Source: Acidobacteriota bacterium (GTDB taxonomy: Bacteria; Acidobacteriota; Vicinamibacteria; Vicinamibacterales; SCN-69-37). Taken from it: 64,000 nucleotides of DNA. The translations under genes were made by a program, and so were the position numbers. The stretch covers positions 124,001 to 188,000 of the forward strand of contig JADYYY010000019.1 of assembly GCA_020853395.1 (NCBI GenBank), given 5' to 3'. The notes under the pieces are model-generated. The model had not been told where the DNA came from and did no database searches. It was given only the letters and a program-made list of their open reading frames with translations. Below, one piece after another: positions 1 to 9,381 of the stretch (the stretch's first letter is position 1; every line of letters starts with the position of its first letter).

Positions 1-561
1 GCCGGCGTGCTCGTCGAGTCCGGTCCGGCTGCCGTGCGGCCGTCGTCGGGCGGGCGGGGAGGCGGCGGAGGTGGGGGCCTGATGGGCGCGGGCGACTACC
101 CGGACGGTGTGTCCGCGCCGGCGCGGCTCGTGATGGATGGCTACGGGCTCCATCCCGATCTGATCAATCCGCCCTACACGACGCTCACCGGGTACGACCT
201 CAACACCGGCACGATCAAGTGGCAGATCGGGCTCGGCGACGAGCCGCGGCTCGTCGCGCGCGGCATCCGCGGCACCGGAGCGGCCAACCTCGGCGTCAAG
301 GGATCGGTGGTCGTCACCGCGAACGGCCTGCTGTTCGTCAACGCCGCGGACCAGAAGGTCCACGTGTACGACGCGGACAGCGGCAAGGAGCTGCACCAGT
401 TGCCGCTCGGCGCGCCGACGAGCGGCTCGCCGTCGATGTACGAGCACGGCGGCCGGCAGTACCTGCTCGTCACCGCGTCGGGCCAGACGCCGGCCGTCAA
501 GGAGGCGGTGTATCCAACGGGACCGACCGGTCTCGTCGCCTACGCGCTGAAGAAGCGCTAG
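1..561 (+). CDS. PQQ-dependent dehydrogenase, C-terminal part (5' truncated)
   Basis: This is the C-terminal 186 residues of a quinoprotein beta-propeller. The frame is open to the first base of the window, so the start lies upstream. Blades of the PQQ/WD-like propeller are recognisable in YDLNTGTIKWQIGLGD and in the last blade, which reads LLFVNAADQKVHVYDADSG and then GSPSMYEHGGRQYLLVTASG, typical of membrane-bound or periplasmic quinoprotein glucose/alcohol dehydrogenases. A glycine-rich loop lies near residues 15-25. Such enzymes oxidise sugars or alcohols in the periplasm and pass electrons to quinone or cytochrome c. Substrate and N-terminal features cannot be judged from this fragment. 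Confidence 0.85.
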   Translation, partial: AGVLVESGPAAVRPSSGGRGGGGGGGLMGAGDYPDGVSAPARLVMDGYGLHPDLINPPYTTLTGYDLNTGTIKWQIGLGDEPRLVARGIRGTGAANLGVKGSVVVTANGLLFVNAADQKVHVYDADSGKELHQLPLGAPTSGSPSMYEHGGRQYLLVTASGQTPAVKEAVYPTGPTGLVAYALKKR

Positions 562-692
562 CGGTCTATCGGGCGCTGAGCCGGCACGGCTGCCGGAGCG
601 CCGCGTCCGGATCGCAAGGCCGCATCGAACCTTCGGGCCGCGATTGTTCGTATCGTAACGGGTACGGCACAACAATCCGCTCAGGAGGATCC

Positions 693-1238
693 ATGACTCG
701 ACTGGTTCGTGCGGGAGCAACACTGGCAATCGCAGGCATTTTCGGCGTCGGGGTGGCGGCACAGAACACCGTGCAGGTCCACCCGGGCACGGGCGGCAGC
801 CCGCACGTCCGGACGAGCTACACGATCGACGGCGCGGCGCTGTCGATCGAATACGGACGCCCCTCCCTCAAGGGACGTCCCGAGGCGACGCTGATGCCGG
901 CCGGTCAGCCGTGGCGCGCCGGTGCGGACGAAGCGACCCTCCTCACGACCGACAAGCCGCTGAAGTTCGGGGCGCTCTCGCTCGCGCCCGGTACCTACAC
1001 GATCAACGTCCAGCCCGGCACGCAGTGGCAGATCGTTCTCGGCAAGCTGTCGAAGCCGGGGCAGTGGGGCGTGCCGTACAACGCGACGCTTGAGATCGGA
1101 CGAGCGCCCATGACGGTCTCGAAGACGAGCGCGCCGGTCGAGCAGTTGATCATCGCGATCGACGACACGCCGTCGGGCGCGGCGTTTCGGCTCGAGTGGG
1201 GCACGACGCGCGCGACGGCAGCGTTCACCATCGGCTGA
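693..1238 (+). CDS. DUF2911 domain secreted protein
   Basis: This is a 181-residue protein of the DUF2911 family, common in Acidobacteria and Bacteroidetes, with no known biochemical role. The ATG at 693 is chosen because AGGAGG lies seven bases before it and because it opens a normal signal peptide (basic start, hydrophobic core near residues 7-20, cleavage near GVAAQ). The longer upstream reading has no such features. Family hallmarks visible are IEYGRPSLKGR, the PAGQPWRAGADEATLLTTD stretch and APGTYTINVQPG. It is probably exported, with a small beta-sandwich fold. It follows the quinoprotein gene by 131 bases but likely has its own promoter. Confidence 0.85.
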   Translation: MTRLVRAGATLAIAGIFGVGVAAQNTVQVHPGTGGSPHVRTSYTIDGAALSIEYGRPSLKGRPEATLMPAGQPWRAGADEATLLTTDKPLKFGALSLAPGTYTINVQPGTQWQIVLGKLSKPGQWGVPYNATLEIGRAPMTVSKTSAPVEQLIIAIDDTPSGAAFRLEWGTTRATAAFTIG

Positions 1239-1267
1239 CGCGGCGACGCGGTCGACGATCGTCAAGG

Positions 1268-1300
1268 GCGGCGCGCGCTGCACGAGTGAGCGCGCGCCGC
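1268..1300. terminator. Hairpin between convergent genes
   Basis: A perfect 12-bp stem (1268-1279 with 1289-1300) with a nine-base loop lies between the converging DUF2911 and GSDH-cytochrome genes. There is no T tract on either side. Its position suggests a bidirectional terminator or a transcript-end stabiliser; the sequence shows only the hairpin. Confidence 0.55.
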
Positions 1301-1371
1301 TGAACGCGTCGTCCGACGCGCACGTCTCTACGCCGCCCGCGCGCCTCGTGGCGGCCGCGCGCGACGTGCGT

Positions 1372-4260
1372 TCAGAACACCACTCTGATGGCCGATACCG
1401 CGAAGAGCGGCTGCGTCGCCGACGCGCGGTCGTTGCGGAACACGAAGTAGACGTCCTGCATGCCGGTCGCCGGCGTCAGATCGATCGTCGGTCCCGGCGC
1501 CGTGATCTCCTGCACGCTCGCGGTGGCGGGGCCGTCGCCGCGAACGCCGCCTCGAGCGGGTGCCGCCGCGCCGGCCGCGGCTGCCGCGCCGGCGCCAGCG
1601 CCGCGTCCGCGCGGAGCGGCGGGCACCACCGTCGCCTGGCCGACGAGCGTCCCGTCCGGACCACCGAGCCGCACCTCGATCGTGCCGCCCGCCGCGCCCA
1701 TGCCGCCGCCCGTCGTGGTCGAGAGCCGCAGTTGCCTCACCCCGCCGAGATCGAGACGCTTGAACCCCACGTAGCCGTTGCGCAGCGCCGTCACCGCCGT
1801 GTTGCGGGTCGCCTGCCCTTCGCCTGACGTCCGCGTCCCGAAGCTCACGTTGCTGACGACGTCGGCCGCCGCGGGCGAGAGGACGGTGGATCGCAGCACC
1901 GTCATGGCCTCGCCGGACCGGGACGGCAGGCCGCGGACCGGCGCGTCCGCATAGACCGCTCGCAGCACGAGCTTGCCTCGGCCGCCCGGCGGCGCGTCCG
2001 GCGTCACGCGGCCGGCGAGCGGCAGCGCGGAGCTCGCGTCGTGCGCGCGGAGCATGTAGGTGACGATGGCCATCGCGTCGGCTGGCGCGAGCGTCGGGTG
2101 CGCCGGCATCGCCGTGTCGCCCCAGACACCGGCGCCGCCGGCGCGGGCCTTCGCGGCGAGCGCGGCGATCGTCGCGGTCTCGGGCCGGTAGCGGCTGGCC
2201 AGCATCTGGAACGACGGCCCGACCGACGGCGTGTCGGGCTGATGGCAGCCGAGGCAATCCGTCTTCGCGAGGTACGTCTTCGCAACGGCGAACCGCGTGG
2301 ACGCGTCCACCGGCGCCTGCCCGTGGATCAGCGCGGAAAGGTCGAAGTCCTCGGCGACCGCGTCGGCGCTCACGGCCGCGCGCGCCGGATCCGCCGCGGC
2401 GTCGTCGCGATCCGCAATCGTCACCGTGTAGGCGACCGGCTGGCCCGGCTCGAAGAACGTCCGGTTCACGCCCATCGCCTCGATGCTCACCGACGGCGGC
2501 GTGTTGCCGGCGACGATGTCGAGCGAGGCGGTGCTGGTGGCACCGTGGGAATCGGTCACGGTGAGCGTCGCGGTGTAGAGACCGGGAGCGTTGAACGCGA
2601 CCCGCGGCGAGGGCGCCGAGAACGTGCGAGGGGTGTCGCCGCCCGACGCGACGCGCCACTGGTACTTCAGCGGATCGCCGTCGGGATCGCGCGTGTCGGC
2701 GGCCGACAACTGCACCTGGAACGGCGGCGCGCCGCCCGCGGCGCTGGCCTGCGCACGCGCCATCGGCGCGCGGTTGCCGCCGTTGTACTCGATGCGGACG
2801 AGCGAGCTGTTCGGGCTCTTGGCGAACCAGGTGCTGCCGTAGTCGAGCACGTAGAGATCGCCCTCCGGGCCGAACTTGAGGTCGATGACGCCGATCGGCC
2901 GATAGCCCGGCAGGAAGCGCTCCATCGCCACGTACCGGCTGTCATCGTCCATGCGCACCGACATGATCCAGCCGCGCTCGAAATCGGCCGCGAGCCACTT
3001 GCCTTCGTAATAGCGCGGGAACAACCGCGTGGCGTCGGGCTTGAAGTCCGCGCGGTGGTAGACCGGGCCGCCGACGGCGCTCTGCGCGCCGGAGCCGACG
3101 AGCGGGTACTTGTCGGACGGATCGTACGAATACGCGATGAAGGCCGGCTGCGCGGGCGGCAGCACGCGCAGGCCCGTGTTGTTGACCGACTCGTTGACCG
3201 GGCGCGCCGCATCCTGGGCGGGCTTGATCCGGGTGTTGACGAAGTCCCGGACCGGGATCGGCACGTTCTCGCCGACGAAGTACGGAAACCCGAAGAAGCC
3301 CGGACCGCGCGCCTGGTTCAGCTCGTCCCACGGCTCGGAGCCGCCGCTGGCGCGCTGATCCGGCGGCCCGACCTCGCCCCAGTAGATGTAGCCCGTGCGG
3401 CTGTCCACCGACACGCGCCACGGGTTGCGATGGCCCATCGTGTAGATCTCGGGCCGCGTGCCCGGCGTGCCGGGCGGAAAGAGGTTGCCGGGCGGAATCG
3501 TGTAGGTGCCGTCGGGCTCCGGATGGATCCGCAGGATCTTGCCGCGCAGGTCGTTCGTGTTGCCGGACGTGGCCTGGTCGTCGGACGACTGCATGCCGGG
3601 GCGCTCGTCGGTCATGCCGCCGCCCGTGTTGTTGCCGACCGTGATGTAGAGGTTGCCCTGTGCGTCCCAGGCCGTGCCGCCGCCCGTGTGGCAGCACCGC
3701 TCGCGCTGCGCCGGGTTCTCGAGCAGGATCTTCTTCGACGACTCGACCAGCGTCAGCGTGCGCGCGCCGCCGATCTCGACGTCGCGCAGCTCCCAGCGCG
3801 CGAGCACGTGCTTGGCCGCCTGCGGATCGGCGTACTTCATGTACACCCACCGGTTGCGATCGAAGTCGGGATCGATCGCGAGGCTGATCAGGCCCTCTTC
3901 CGCTTCGCTGACCCGGCCCGCCGGGCTGTAGTACTTCGTGTTCACCGGAATCGTCGCGACGAGCGACGTGGCGCGCGTGGCCGGGTCGTACACCTTCAGC
4001 GCGCCCTTGCGTTCGATGACGAGCACGCGCTCGTCGGAGAGGACCGCGAACATCATCGGCTCGTCCAGCTCGCCGTGCGGGATGAGCTGAACCGGCGTGA
4101 ACCGGTTGTCGTCCGGCTTGCCGCCGTCGTTCGACGCGCCGATGCGCTCGATCTGCGCGGCCGTGCGCACCGCGGTCCAGGGCAGGACGCCGGCGGCCGA
4201 GAGAGACAGCGCGGCGCCGAGCACCACGAGGCAGGTGGAGGTCTGGACGATGGAAGCCAT
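1372..4260 (-). CDS. Glucose/sorbosone dehydrogenase-PKD-cytochrome c-CBM fusion
   Basis: This is a 962-residue exported multidomain quinoprotein. The ATG at 4260 starts a signal peptide (hydrophobic stretch about residues 8-25); the open frame upstream is antisense to the kinase gene. Residues about 40-490 form a GSDH-type six-bladed propeller, with motifs such as EEGLISLAIDPDF, GGGTAWDAQGNLYITVGNN and YTMGHRNPWR. A PKD-like domain (about 495-585, DTRDPDGDPLKYQW) follows. A c-type heme site CLGCH sits at 669-673, and the end looks like a family 6 carbohydrate-binding module (GYVGFKRLDLGGVRQLRL) interrupted by an Ala/Gly-rich insert. The architecture suggests sugar oxidation at the envelope with the heme as internal electron acceptor. 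The domain calls are by eye; the substrate is unknown. Confidence 0.85.
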   Translation of the reverse strand: MASIVQTSTCLVVLGAALSLSAAGVLPWTAVRTAAQIERIGASNDGGKPDDNRFTPVQLIPHGELDEPMMFAVLSDERVLVIERKGALKVYDPATRATSLVATIPVNTKYYSPAGRVSEAEEGLISLAIDPDFDRNRWVYMKYADPQAAKHVLARWELRDVEIGGARTLTLVESSKKILLENPAQRERCCHTGGGTAWDAQGNLYITVGNNTGGGMTDERPGMQSSDDQATSGNTNDLRGKILRIHPEPDGTYTIPPGNLFPPGTPGTRPEIYTMGHRNPWRVSVDSRTGYIYWGEVGPPDQRASGGSEPWDELNQARGPGFFGFPYFVGENVPIPVRDFVNTRIKPAQDAARPVNESVNNTGLRVLPPAQPAFIAYSYDPSDKYPLVGSGAQSAVGGPVYHRADFKPDATRLFPRYYEGKWLAADFERGWIMSVRMDDDSRYVAMERFLPGYRPIGVIDLKFGPEGDLYVLDYGSTWFAKSPNSSLVRIEYNGGNRAPMARAQASAAGGAPPFQVQLSAADTRDPDGDPLKYQWRVASGGDTPRTFSAPSPRVAFNAPGLYTATLTVTDSHGATSTASLDIVAGNTPPSVSIEAMGVNRTFFEPGQPVAYTVTIADRDDAAADPARAAVSADAVAEDFDLSALIHGQAPVDASTRFAVAKTYLAKTDCLGCHQPDTPSVGPSFQMLASRYRPETATIAALAAKARAGGAGVWGDTAMPAHPTLAPADAMAIVTYMLRAHDASSALPLAGRVTPDAPPGGRGKLVLRAVYADAPVRGLPSRSGEAMTVLRSTVLSPAAADVVSNVSFGTRTSGEGQATRNTAVTALRNGYVGFKRLDLGGVRQLRLSTTTGGGMGAAGGTIEVRLGGPDGTLVGQATVVPAAPRGRGAGAGAAAAAGAAAPARGGVRGDGPATASVQEITAPGPTIDLTPATGMQDVYFVFRNDRASATQPLFAVSAIRVVF

Positions 4261-4428
4261 GGGGCGTTGAGCGAATCCTACCGCCAAAAAGGTGCGCCGG
4301 AGGGGTTCAGTCCACGCTCGGGCGGCCGATTCTCCCGTCGATCGCGGCCGGTGTCGCGTGTGGCGCTCGGCCGGACGCGCGAGTCGCGGCCGCGCCTCAT
4401 CGCGCGCGGCAGGCAGGAGGACGTCGTC

Positions 4429-5031
4429 ATGAGTACGCTCACGGTCGATCGGCTGGCCGCTCCGCCGGCCTGGGTCGTCGATCAGATGCCGCCGGGCTAT
4501 CGGACCCGGCTGTCGGAGATCGAGCGGCTCGCCGGCGAGCTGCGCGAGATGGACCGGTTCGCCCGGCTGCTGTGGGAAGTCGGCGGCCCGCTCGAGGACG
4601 CCGTGCGCGACGCGTTCGCCGCCATGAAGCTGGAGATCGATCCCGTCCCGCCGCCGGGGACGCGGCGCGTGGCCGTCCGCCTGAAGCACGGGCGCCGCCT
4701 GCTCGTCGAGGTCGCCGACGCCGACGGCAGGATCCAGAAGAAGAGCCCGGCAGTCGCACGCGTGTTCCAGCTCGTTCAGGAAGTGGCCGGCCACAACGAT
4801 CGCGTCGTGCTGGTGGCGACGAGCGACGCCGAGCGCCGGCCGACCGATCGTCCCGATCCGGTCGATGCCGATGCGCTCGCCCTTCTCGAGCGTCTGGGCG
4901 TCAACGTCATGTCCGGGCCGGCGATGTTCGCGTTCTGGTCGCTCTGGCTGCAGGACGCCGACCGCGCCCGCAAGTACCTGGACCGGCTTCACGAGCAGGA
5001 CGGGGGTGTCTTCCAGGCGCCGACCGTCTGA
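4429..5031 (+). CDS. Hypothetical protein, possible PD-(D/E)XK-like fold
   Basis: This 200-residue protein has no firm family assignment. The ATG at 4429 is preceded by AGGAGG at 4415-4420, which decides the start inside a much longer open frame. The N-terminal half is helical and charged. The C-terminal part (about residues 75-185) has the order seen in restriction-endonuclease-like domains: a strand RRLLVEV, then DRVVLVA, a loop with RPTDRPDPV, and LLERLGVNVMSGPAMFAFW. The lysine expected in the E-x-K motif is absent (VEVAD), so catalysis would be unlikely even if the fold is right. It stands alone between the GSDH gene and the kinase. Confidence 0.6.
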   Translation: MSTLTVDRLAAPPAWVVDQMPPGYRTRLSEIERLAGELREMDRFARLLWEVGGPLEDAVRDAFAAMKLEIDPVPPPGTRRVAVRLKHGRRLLVEVADADGRIQKKSPAVARVFQLVQEVAGHNDRVVLVATSDAERRPTDRPDPVDADALALLERLGVNVMSGPAMFAFWSLWLQDADRARKYLDRLHEQDGGVFQAPTV

Positions 5032-5283
5032 CGCACGCGCCGCGGCTTCGGCCGCGGCCACGCGTGCGATGTCCGAGCCTCTCGGGACCCGCGCGACGTC
5101 CTCCGCCGCGCGAAACCGGATGCCGCGCGCCCGCCCGGCATCCACGGTAGAATGGGCCGACTCCCCGCGTACGTTCTGCAGTTGCCGCGACGCGGCAACG
5201 GTTCCTATGTGCTGTTCATCGTCGAGGTGCGCACCCGACAGCGGCCGGGACGGTGAGCGGTGCGCCATGGGGTCACGGGCCGC

Positions 5284-8100
5284 ATGAATCATCGGACGGA
5301 GAACGACGCCGTGCCTGCCGGCGCACGGCGCGCGCGGCCGGATGACGCCGATGCCGGCTTCCGCCAGTTGGCGGACGCGCTGCCGGCGCTCATCTGGATC
5401 AGCGGCCCCGACGGCCGCTGCACCTGGTTCAACCAGCAGTGGCTCGCGTTCGTGGACCGGCGCATGGACCAGGAGGTCGGCGAGGGCTGGACCGAGCACG
5501 TCCACCCCGACGACATCGTCCGCGTCCTGCGGACGTACGGCGACGCGGTCGCCGCGCGCGCGCCCTTCGATCTCCAGTACCGCATCCGCCGCCACGATGG
5601 CGTCTACCGCTGGCTGCTCGATCAGGGCACGCCGTTCGTCGACGCCGAGGGAGCGTTCGCGGGCTTCACCGGCTCGTGCGTGGACATCACCGATCAGATG
5701 CAGGCCGGCCGCGCGCAGGCCTACCTCGCGGCCATCGTCGAATCGTCCGACGACGCGATCATCGCGAAGGATTTGAACGGCATCATCCAGTCCTGCAACG
5801 CGAGCGCGGAACGGCTCTTCGGCTACACCGCGGCGGAGCTCGTCGGCCGTCCGGTCCGCATCCTCATCCCGGCCGAGCGGCAGTTCGAGGAGGACGACAT
5901 CCTCGCGCGGATGCGCCGCGGCGAATCGATCGATCACTTCGAGACGGTGCGGGTGCGCAAGGACGGCAGCCTGATCGACATCTCGCTCAGCGTCTCGCCC
6001 GTGCGCGACTTCACGGGCGCGATCATCGGCGTGTCGAAGGTCGCGCGCGACATCACGGCGCAGAAGCGCGTCGCGGCCGATCTGGCCGCGCAGCAGGCCT
6101 GGTTCCGCACGACGCTCGGCAGCATCGGCGACGCCGTCATCGCGACCGATCCCGAGGGCCGCGTCACGTACCTCAACGCGATGGCCGAACGGATCAGCCA
6201 GTGGCCGATGGCGGAGGCCGCCGGGCGGCCGATCGACGAGGTGGTCCGCATCGTCGACGAGAAGACGCGGCGGCCGATCGCGAGCCCGGTCGAGCAGGTG
6301 TTGCGCATCGGCACGACGGTCGGCGGCAACCACGCGCTGCTGCTCGGCCGGCGCGGGACCTCGAGTCCGATCGCGCACAGCGCGGCGCCGATCGCGACGC
6401 CCGAAGGCGAACGGCTCGGCGTCGTGTTCGTGTTCCGCGACGTGACCGAGGAGCGGCGCGCCGAGGCGAGGCTCGCCGAGCAGCGCGAGTGGCTGGAGAC
6501 GACGCTGCGGAGCATCGGCGACGCCGTCATCGCGACCGACGACCGCGGCCGCATCGTGTTCATGAACGCCGTCGCGGAGGAGCTGACCGGCTGGCCGGCC
6601 ACGGCGGCCGCCGGCCGGGAGTGTCGCGACATCTTCCGGATCGTGAACGAGCAGTCGCGCCGGCAGGTGGAGAGCCCGGTGGACCGCGTGCTGGAGGAAG
6701 GGAAGGTGGTCGGGCTCGCGAACCACACGCTGCTCATCGCGGCTGACGGCACCGAGCGGCCGATCGACGACAGCGGCGCGCCGATCCGCGATCCCGACGG
6801 GCGCGTCACCGGCGTCGTGCTCGTGTTCCGCGACATCACCGAGCGCCATCGCCTGGACGTCGAGCGGGCCGCGGCGTCCGTCGAGCGCGAGCGCCTGCTC
6901 GAGGCCGAGCGGACGGCGCGCGGCGAGGCCGAGCGCGCCAGCCGGGTGAAGGACGACTTCGTCGCGATGGTCTCGCACGAGCTGCGCACGCCGCTCAACG
7001 CGATCCTCGGCTGGACGCAGCTCATGATGCAGAGCGGCCAGGATCGCGCCGTCATCGACAAAGGGCTCGAGGTCGTGGCGCGCAACACGCGCATCCAGGC
7101 GCAGCTCATCTCCGACCTGCTCGACATCAGCCGGATCGTCGCGGGCAAGCTCCAGCTCGAGATCCAGCGGGTGGAGCTCGAGCCGATCATCAACGACGCG
7201 ATCGAGACCATCCAGCGCGAGGCCGACGCGAAGGACGTGCGGATCCGGCGCGAGCTCGACCCGAACGCCGGCTCGGTGGCGGGCGACTCGGCACGGCTGC
7301 AGCAGATCGTCTGGAACCTCGTGTCCAACGCCGTCAAGTTCACGCCCGCCGGCGGCACGGTGTCGATCGCGCTCCGCGCGCGGCCCGGCAAGGCGGAGAT
7401 CGTCGTCTCGGACAGCGGCGCGGGCATGCGGCCGGAAACCCTGCCGTACATCTTCGACCGCTTCCACCAGGCCGATCGATCGATCACGCGGCGGTTCGGC
7501 GGCCTCGGGCTGGGCCTCGCGATCGTCAAGCACCTCGTGGACCTGCACGGCGGCACGGTCCGCGCCGAGAGCGCCGGCGAAGGCAGGGGCTCGACCTTCA
7601 CCGTCCTGCTGCCGACGAGCACGGCCGTCGTCGCCACGCCGGCCGAAGACGACGCGTCGCCGCTCCTGGCGGTCGACGACGGCATGTCGCTCGGCGGGAT
7701 GCGGATTCTCGTCGTCGAGGACGAGCCGGACACGCGCGAGTACCTCAGCCGGCTGCTCGAGGCGCACGATGCCGTCGTGCTCCTGGCCAAGTCGGCCGCC
7801 GAGGCGCTCGAGATCTTCCGCCTCACGCGGCCCGATCTGCTCGTGAGCGACATCGGCCTGCCGGAGATCGACGGCTACGATCTCATCCGCCGCATCCGGC
7901 GCGGCGACGCCGGCGACGCCAGCAGCCTGCCCGCCATCGCCCTCACTGCCTACGCGCGGACCGAGGATCGGATGCGGGCGCTGCGGGCGGGATTCCAGGG
8001 CCACCTGGCCAAGCCGGTCGAAGCGGCCGAACTGCTCGCCGCCGTGGCCAGCTTCCGCGGCGTCGTCGAGTCCCAGCAGAGAAGCCGCCGCCCGCGGTGA
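5284..8100 (+). CDS. Four-PAS hybrid sensor histidine kinase
   Basis: This 938-residue hybrid kinase has no membrane segment. It carries four PAS repeats (about residues 20-140, 145-260, 270-390 and 400-515). A coiled linker leads to a HisKA domain with phospho-acceptor His565 in SHELRTPLN. The ATPase domain shows N, G1 and G2 boxes (NLVSNAVKF, SDSGAGM, GLGLGLAIV). A C-terminal receiver has the acidic pocket VEDEPD and acceptor Asp856 in SDIGLPEIDG. The third and fourth PAS domains are close duplicates (both contain SIGDAVIATD). A GTG at 5260 would add eight residues; neither start has a good ribosome site, and ATG is preferred. No partner regulator lies next to it. The signal is unknown, probably cytoplasmic. 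Confidence 0.9.
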   Translation: MNHRTENDAVPAGARRARPDDADAGFRQLADALPALIWISGPDGRCTWFNQQWLAFVDRRMDQEVGEGWTEHVHPDDIVRVLRTYGDAVAARAPFDLQYRIRRHDGVYRWLLDQGTPFVDAEGAFAGFTGSCVDITDQMQAGRAQAYLAAIVESSDDAIIAKDLNGIIQSCNASAERLFGYTAAELVGRPVRILIPAERQFEEDDILARMRRGESIDHFETVRVRKDGSLIDISLSVSPVRDFTGAIIGVSKVARDITAQKRVAADLAAQQAWFRTTLGSIGDAVIATDPEGRVTYLNAMAERISQWPMAEAAGRPIDEVVRIVDEKTRRPIASPVEQVLRIGTTVGGNHALLLGRRGTSSPIAHSAAPIATPEGERLGVVFVFRDVTEERRAEARLAEQREWLETTLRSIGDAVIATDDRGRIVFMNAVAEELTGWPATAAAGRECRDIFRIVNEQSRRQVESPVDRVLEEGKVVGLANHTLLIAADGTERPIDDSGAPIRDPDGRVTGVVLVFRDITERHRLDVERAAASVERERLLEAERTARGEAERASRVKDDFVAMVSHELRTPLNAILGWTQLMMQSGQDRAVIDKGLEVVARNTRIQAQLISDLLDISRIVAGKLQLEIQRVELEPIINDAIETIQREADAKDVRIRRELDPNAGSVAGDSARLQQIVWNLVSNAVKFTPAGGTVSIALRARPGKAEIVVSDSGAGMRPETLPYIFDRFHQADRSITRRFGGLGLGLAIVKHLVDLHGGTVRAESAGEGRGSTFTVLLPTSTAVVATPAEDDASPLLAVDDGMSLGGMRILVVEDEPDTREYLSRLLEAHDAVVLLAKSAAEALEIFRLTRPDLLVSDIGLPEIDGYDLIRRIRRGDAGDASSLPAIALTAYARTEDRMRALRAGFQGHLAKPVEAAELLAAVASFRGVVESQQRSRRPR

Positions 8101-8186
8101 TCGCGCGCGCCACGTCCGCGCGCGCCGGTCGCGCACGGGCCGGCAACGCTGCGAGAGGCACATGAGTTGCAGTAGCGAGTGGACGC

Positions 8187-9131
8187 GTGGTCGCCTACCT
8201 GATGCTCTCGATGAGCGCCTTCGCGGGACAGGCGCTGCTGTTCGTGCCGATCGTTCCGCTCCTCGTCGGCACGGGCGTCCTCGCGGCCGGCGGTGAGCTG
8301 CGCGTGGGCGGGGCGGTCGTCGCGCTCGTGATCGGCGTGGCCGCCGGCGACTGGCTCTGGTTCGTGCTGGGGCGCCATCGCGGCGGATCGCTCGTCCGGC
8401 GCGTGTGCCGGCTGGCCGGCGAGCCGAACACGTGCGTGCGGCGCGTCGAGCAGCTCTTCGCGCGGTACGGCGCGCGCGCGCTCGTCGTCTCCAAGTTCGT
8501 GCCCGGCCTGAGCACGGTGGCGCTGCCGCTGGCCGGCGCGTTCGGCATGCGCCCGCGCCGGTTCGTCGCGTTCGACGTGTCCGGCGTCGCCCTCTGGAGC
8601 TCGACGTACGTCGTCGTCGGCTACCTCGCGTCCGATTCGGTCATGGAGATCGTCGGCGCGCCGGGGCGGCGATGGCGGATCGTGGCGGCAGCCGCGGCGG
8701 CGCTTGGCGCCTACGCGCTGTGGAGGTCCGTGCGGCGGCGTCGTGCCGCGCGTGCGCTGGCGACCCCGCGCATGCCCGTCGCGGAACTGCGGCGGAAGCT
8801 CGACGCGGGCGAGCCCGTGACGGTCGTCGACCTCCGGCATCCGATCGCGGTCGAGAGCGATCCCGACGGCATCCCCGGAGCGCGGCCGATCCCGGCCGAA
8901 GAGCTGCCGTCGCGCGAGGCGGAGCTCTCGCGCGACGGCGTCATCGTGCTCTATTGCTCCTGTCCCGACGAGGCGACGAGCGCGGCCGAGGCGCTGCGGC
9001 TGCGGGCGCGCGGCTTCCGGCGCGTCGTGCCGCTCGAGGGCGGCCTCGTCGCGTGGCGGGCGCACGGGTTCCCGGTCGCGCCGATCGCGCCGCGCGTCGC
9101 CGTCGACGACCGCGTCCTGAACGCCGCGTAG
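8187..9131 (+). CDS. DedA-family membrane protein fused to rhodanese domain
   Basis: This 314-residue fusion begins at GTG 8187. Residues 1-195 form a DedA/SNARE-associated membrane domain with several hydrophobic segments and the family signature region SKFVPGLSTVALPLAGAFGM with a conserved Arg-rich turn (MRPRRF). After a basic stretch (VRRRRAARAL) comes a rhodanese domain (about 205-305) with VVDLRHP and an active-site loop carrying cysteines in LYCSCPDE. DedA proteins act in membrane-lipid homeostasis and flippase-like transport; rhodaneses bind persulfide sulfur. How the two cooperate is not known. It follows the kinase gene by 86 bases on the same strand. Confidence 0.87.
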   Translation: MVAYLMLSMSAFAGQALLFVPIVPLLVGTGVLAAGGELRVGGAVVALVIGVAAGDWLWFVLGRHRGGSLVRRVCRLAGEPNTCVRRVEQLFARYGARALVVSKFVPGLSTVALPLAGAFGMRPRRFVAFDVSGVALWSSTYVVVGYLASDSVMEIVGAPGRRWRIVAAAAAALGAYALWRSVRRRRAARALATPRMPVAELRRKLDAGEPVTVVDLRHPIAVESDPDGIPGARPIPAEELPSREAELSRDGVIVLYCSCPDEATSAAEALRLRARGFRRVVPLEGGLVAWRAHGFPVAPIAPRVAVDDRVLNAA

Positions 9132-9381
9132 GGATCAGGGCGCGGGCGTTCCTGGATCGACGTGAGGTGTGAGCTCTGAATCGTCTCAGGTGCCAAGCCG
9201 GACGTCATGCTCACGCGCGCGGGACGCTGTGCCATCGTCAATGACTCCGGTCGCGCTCGATCGTCAGGTCCGTTCGTTCTGTCGTTAGGCTCGAACTCGT
9301 CGGCCGGACAGTTCTCGCAGTTCGCGCGCTCAGGTCGGCTCGGAGACGCCAACCCGATCGCCGGCTTGGGCAGCGGACACG

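Noticed and set aside
4261-8163. Long minus-strand open frame continuous with the GSDH gene
   Set aside because: It is antisense to the histidine kinase, whose domains are unmistakable, and its translation is Arg/Asp/Ala-rich without family motifs. High GC leaves few stops.
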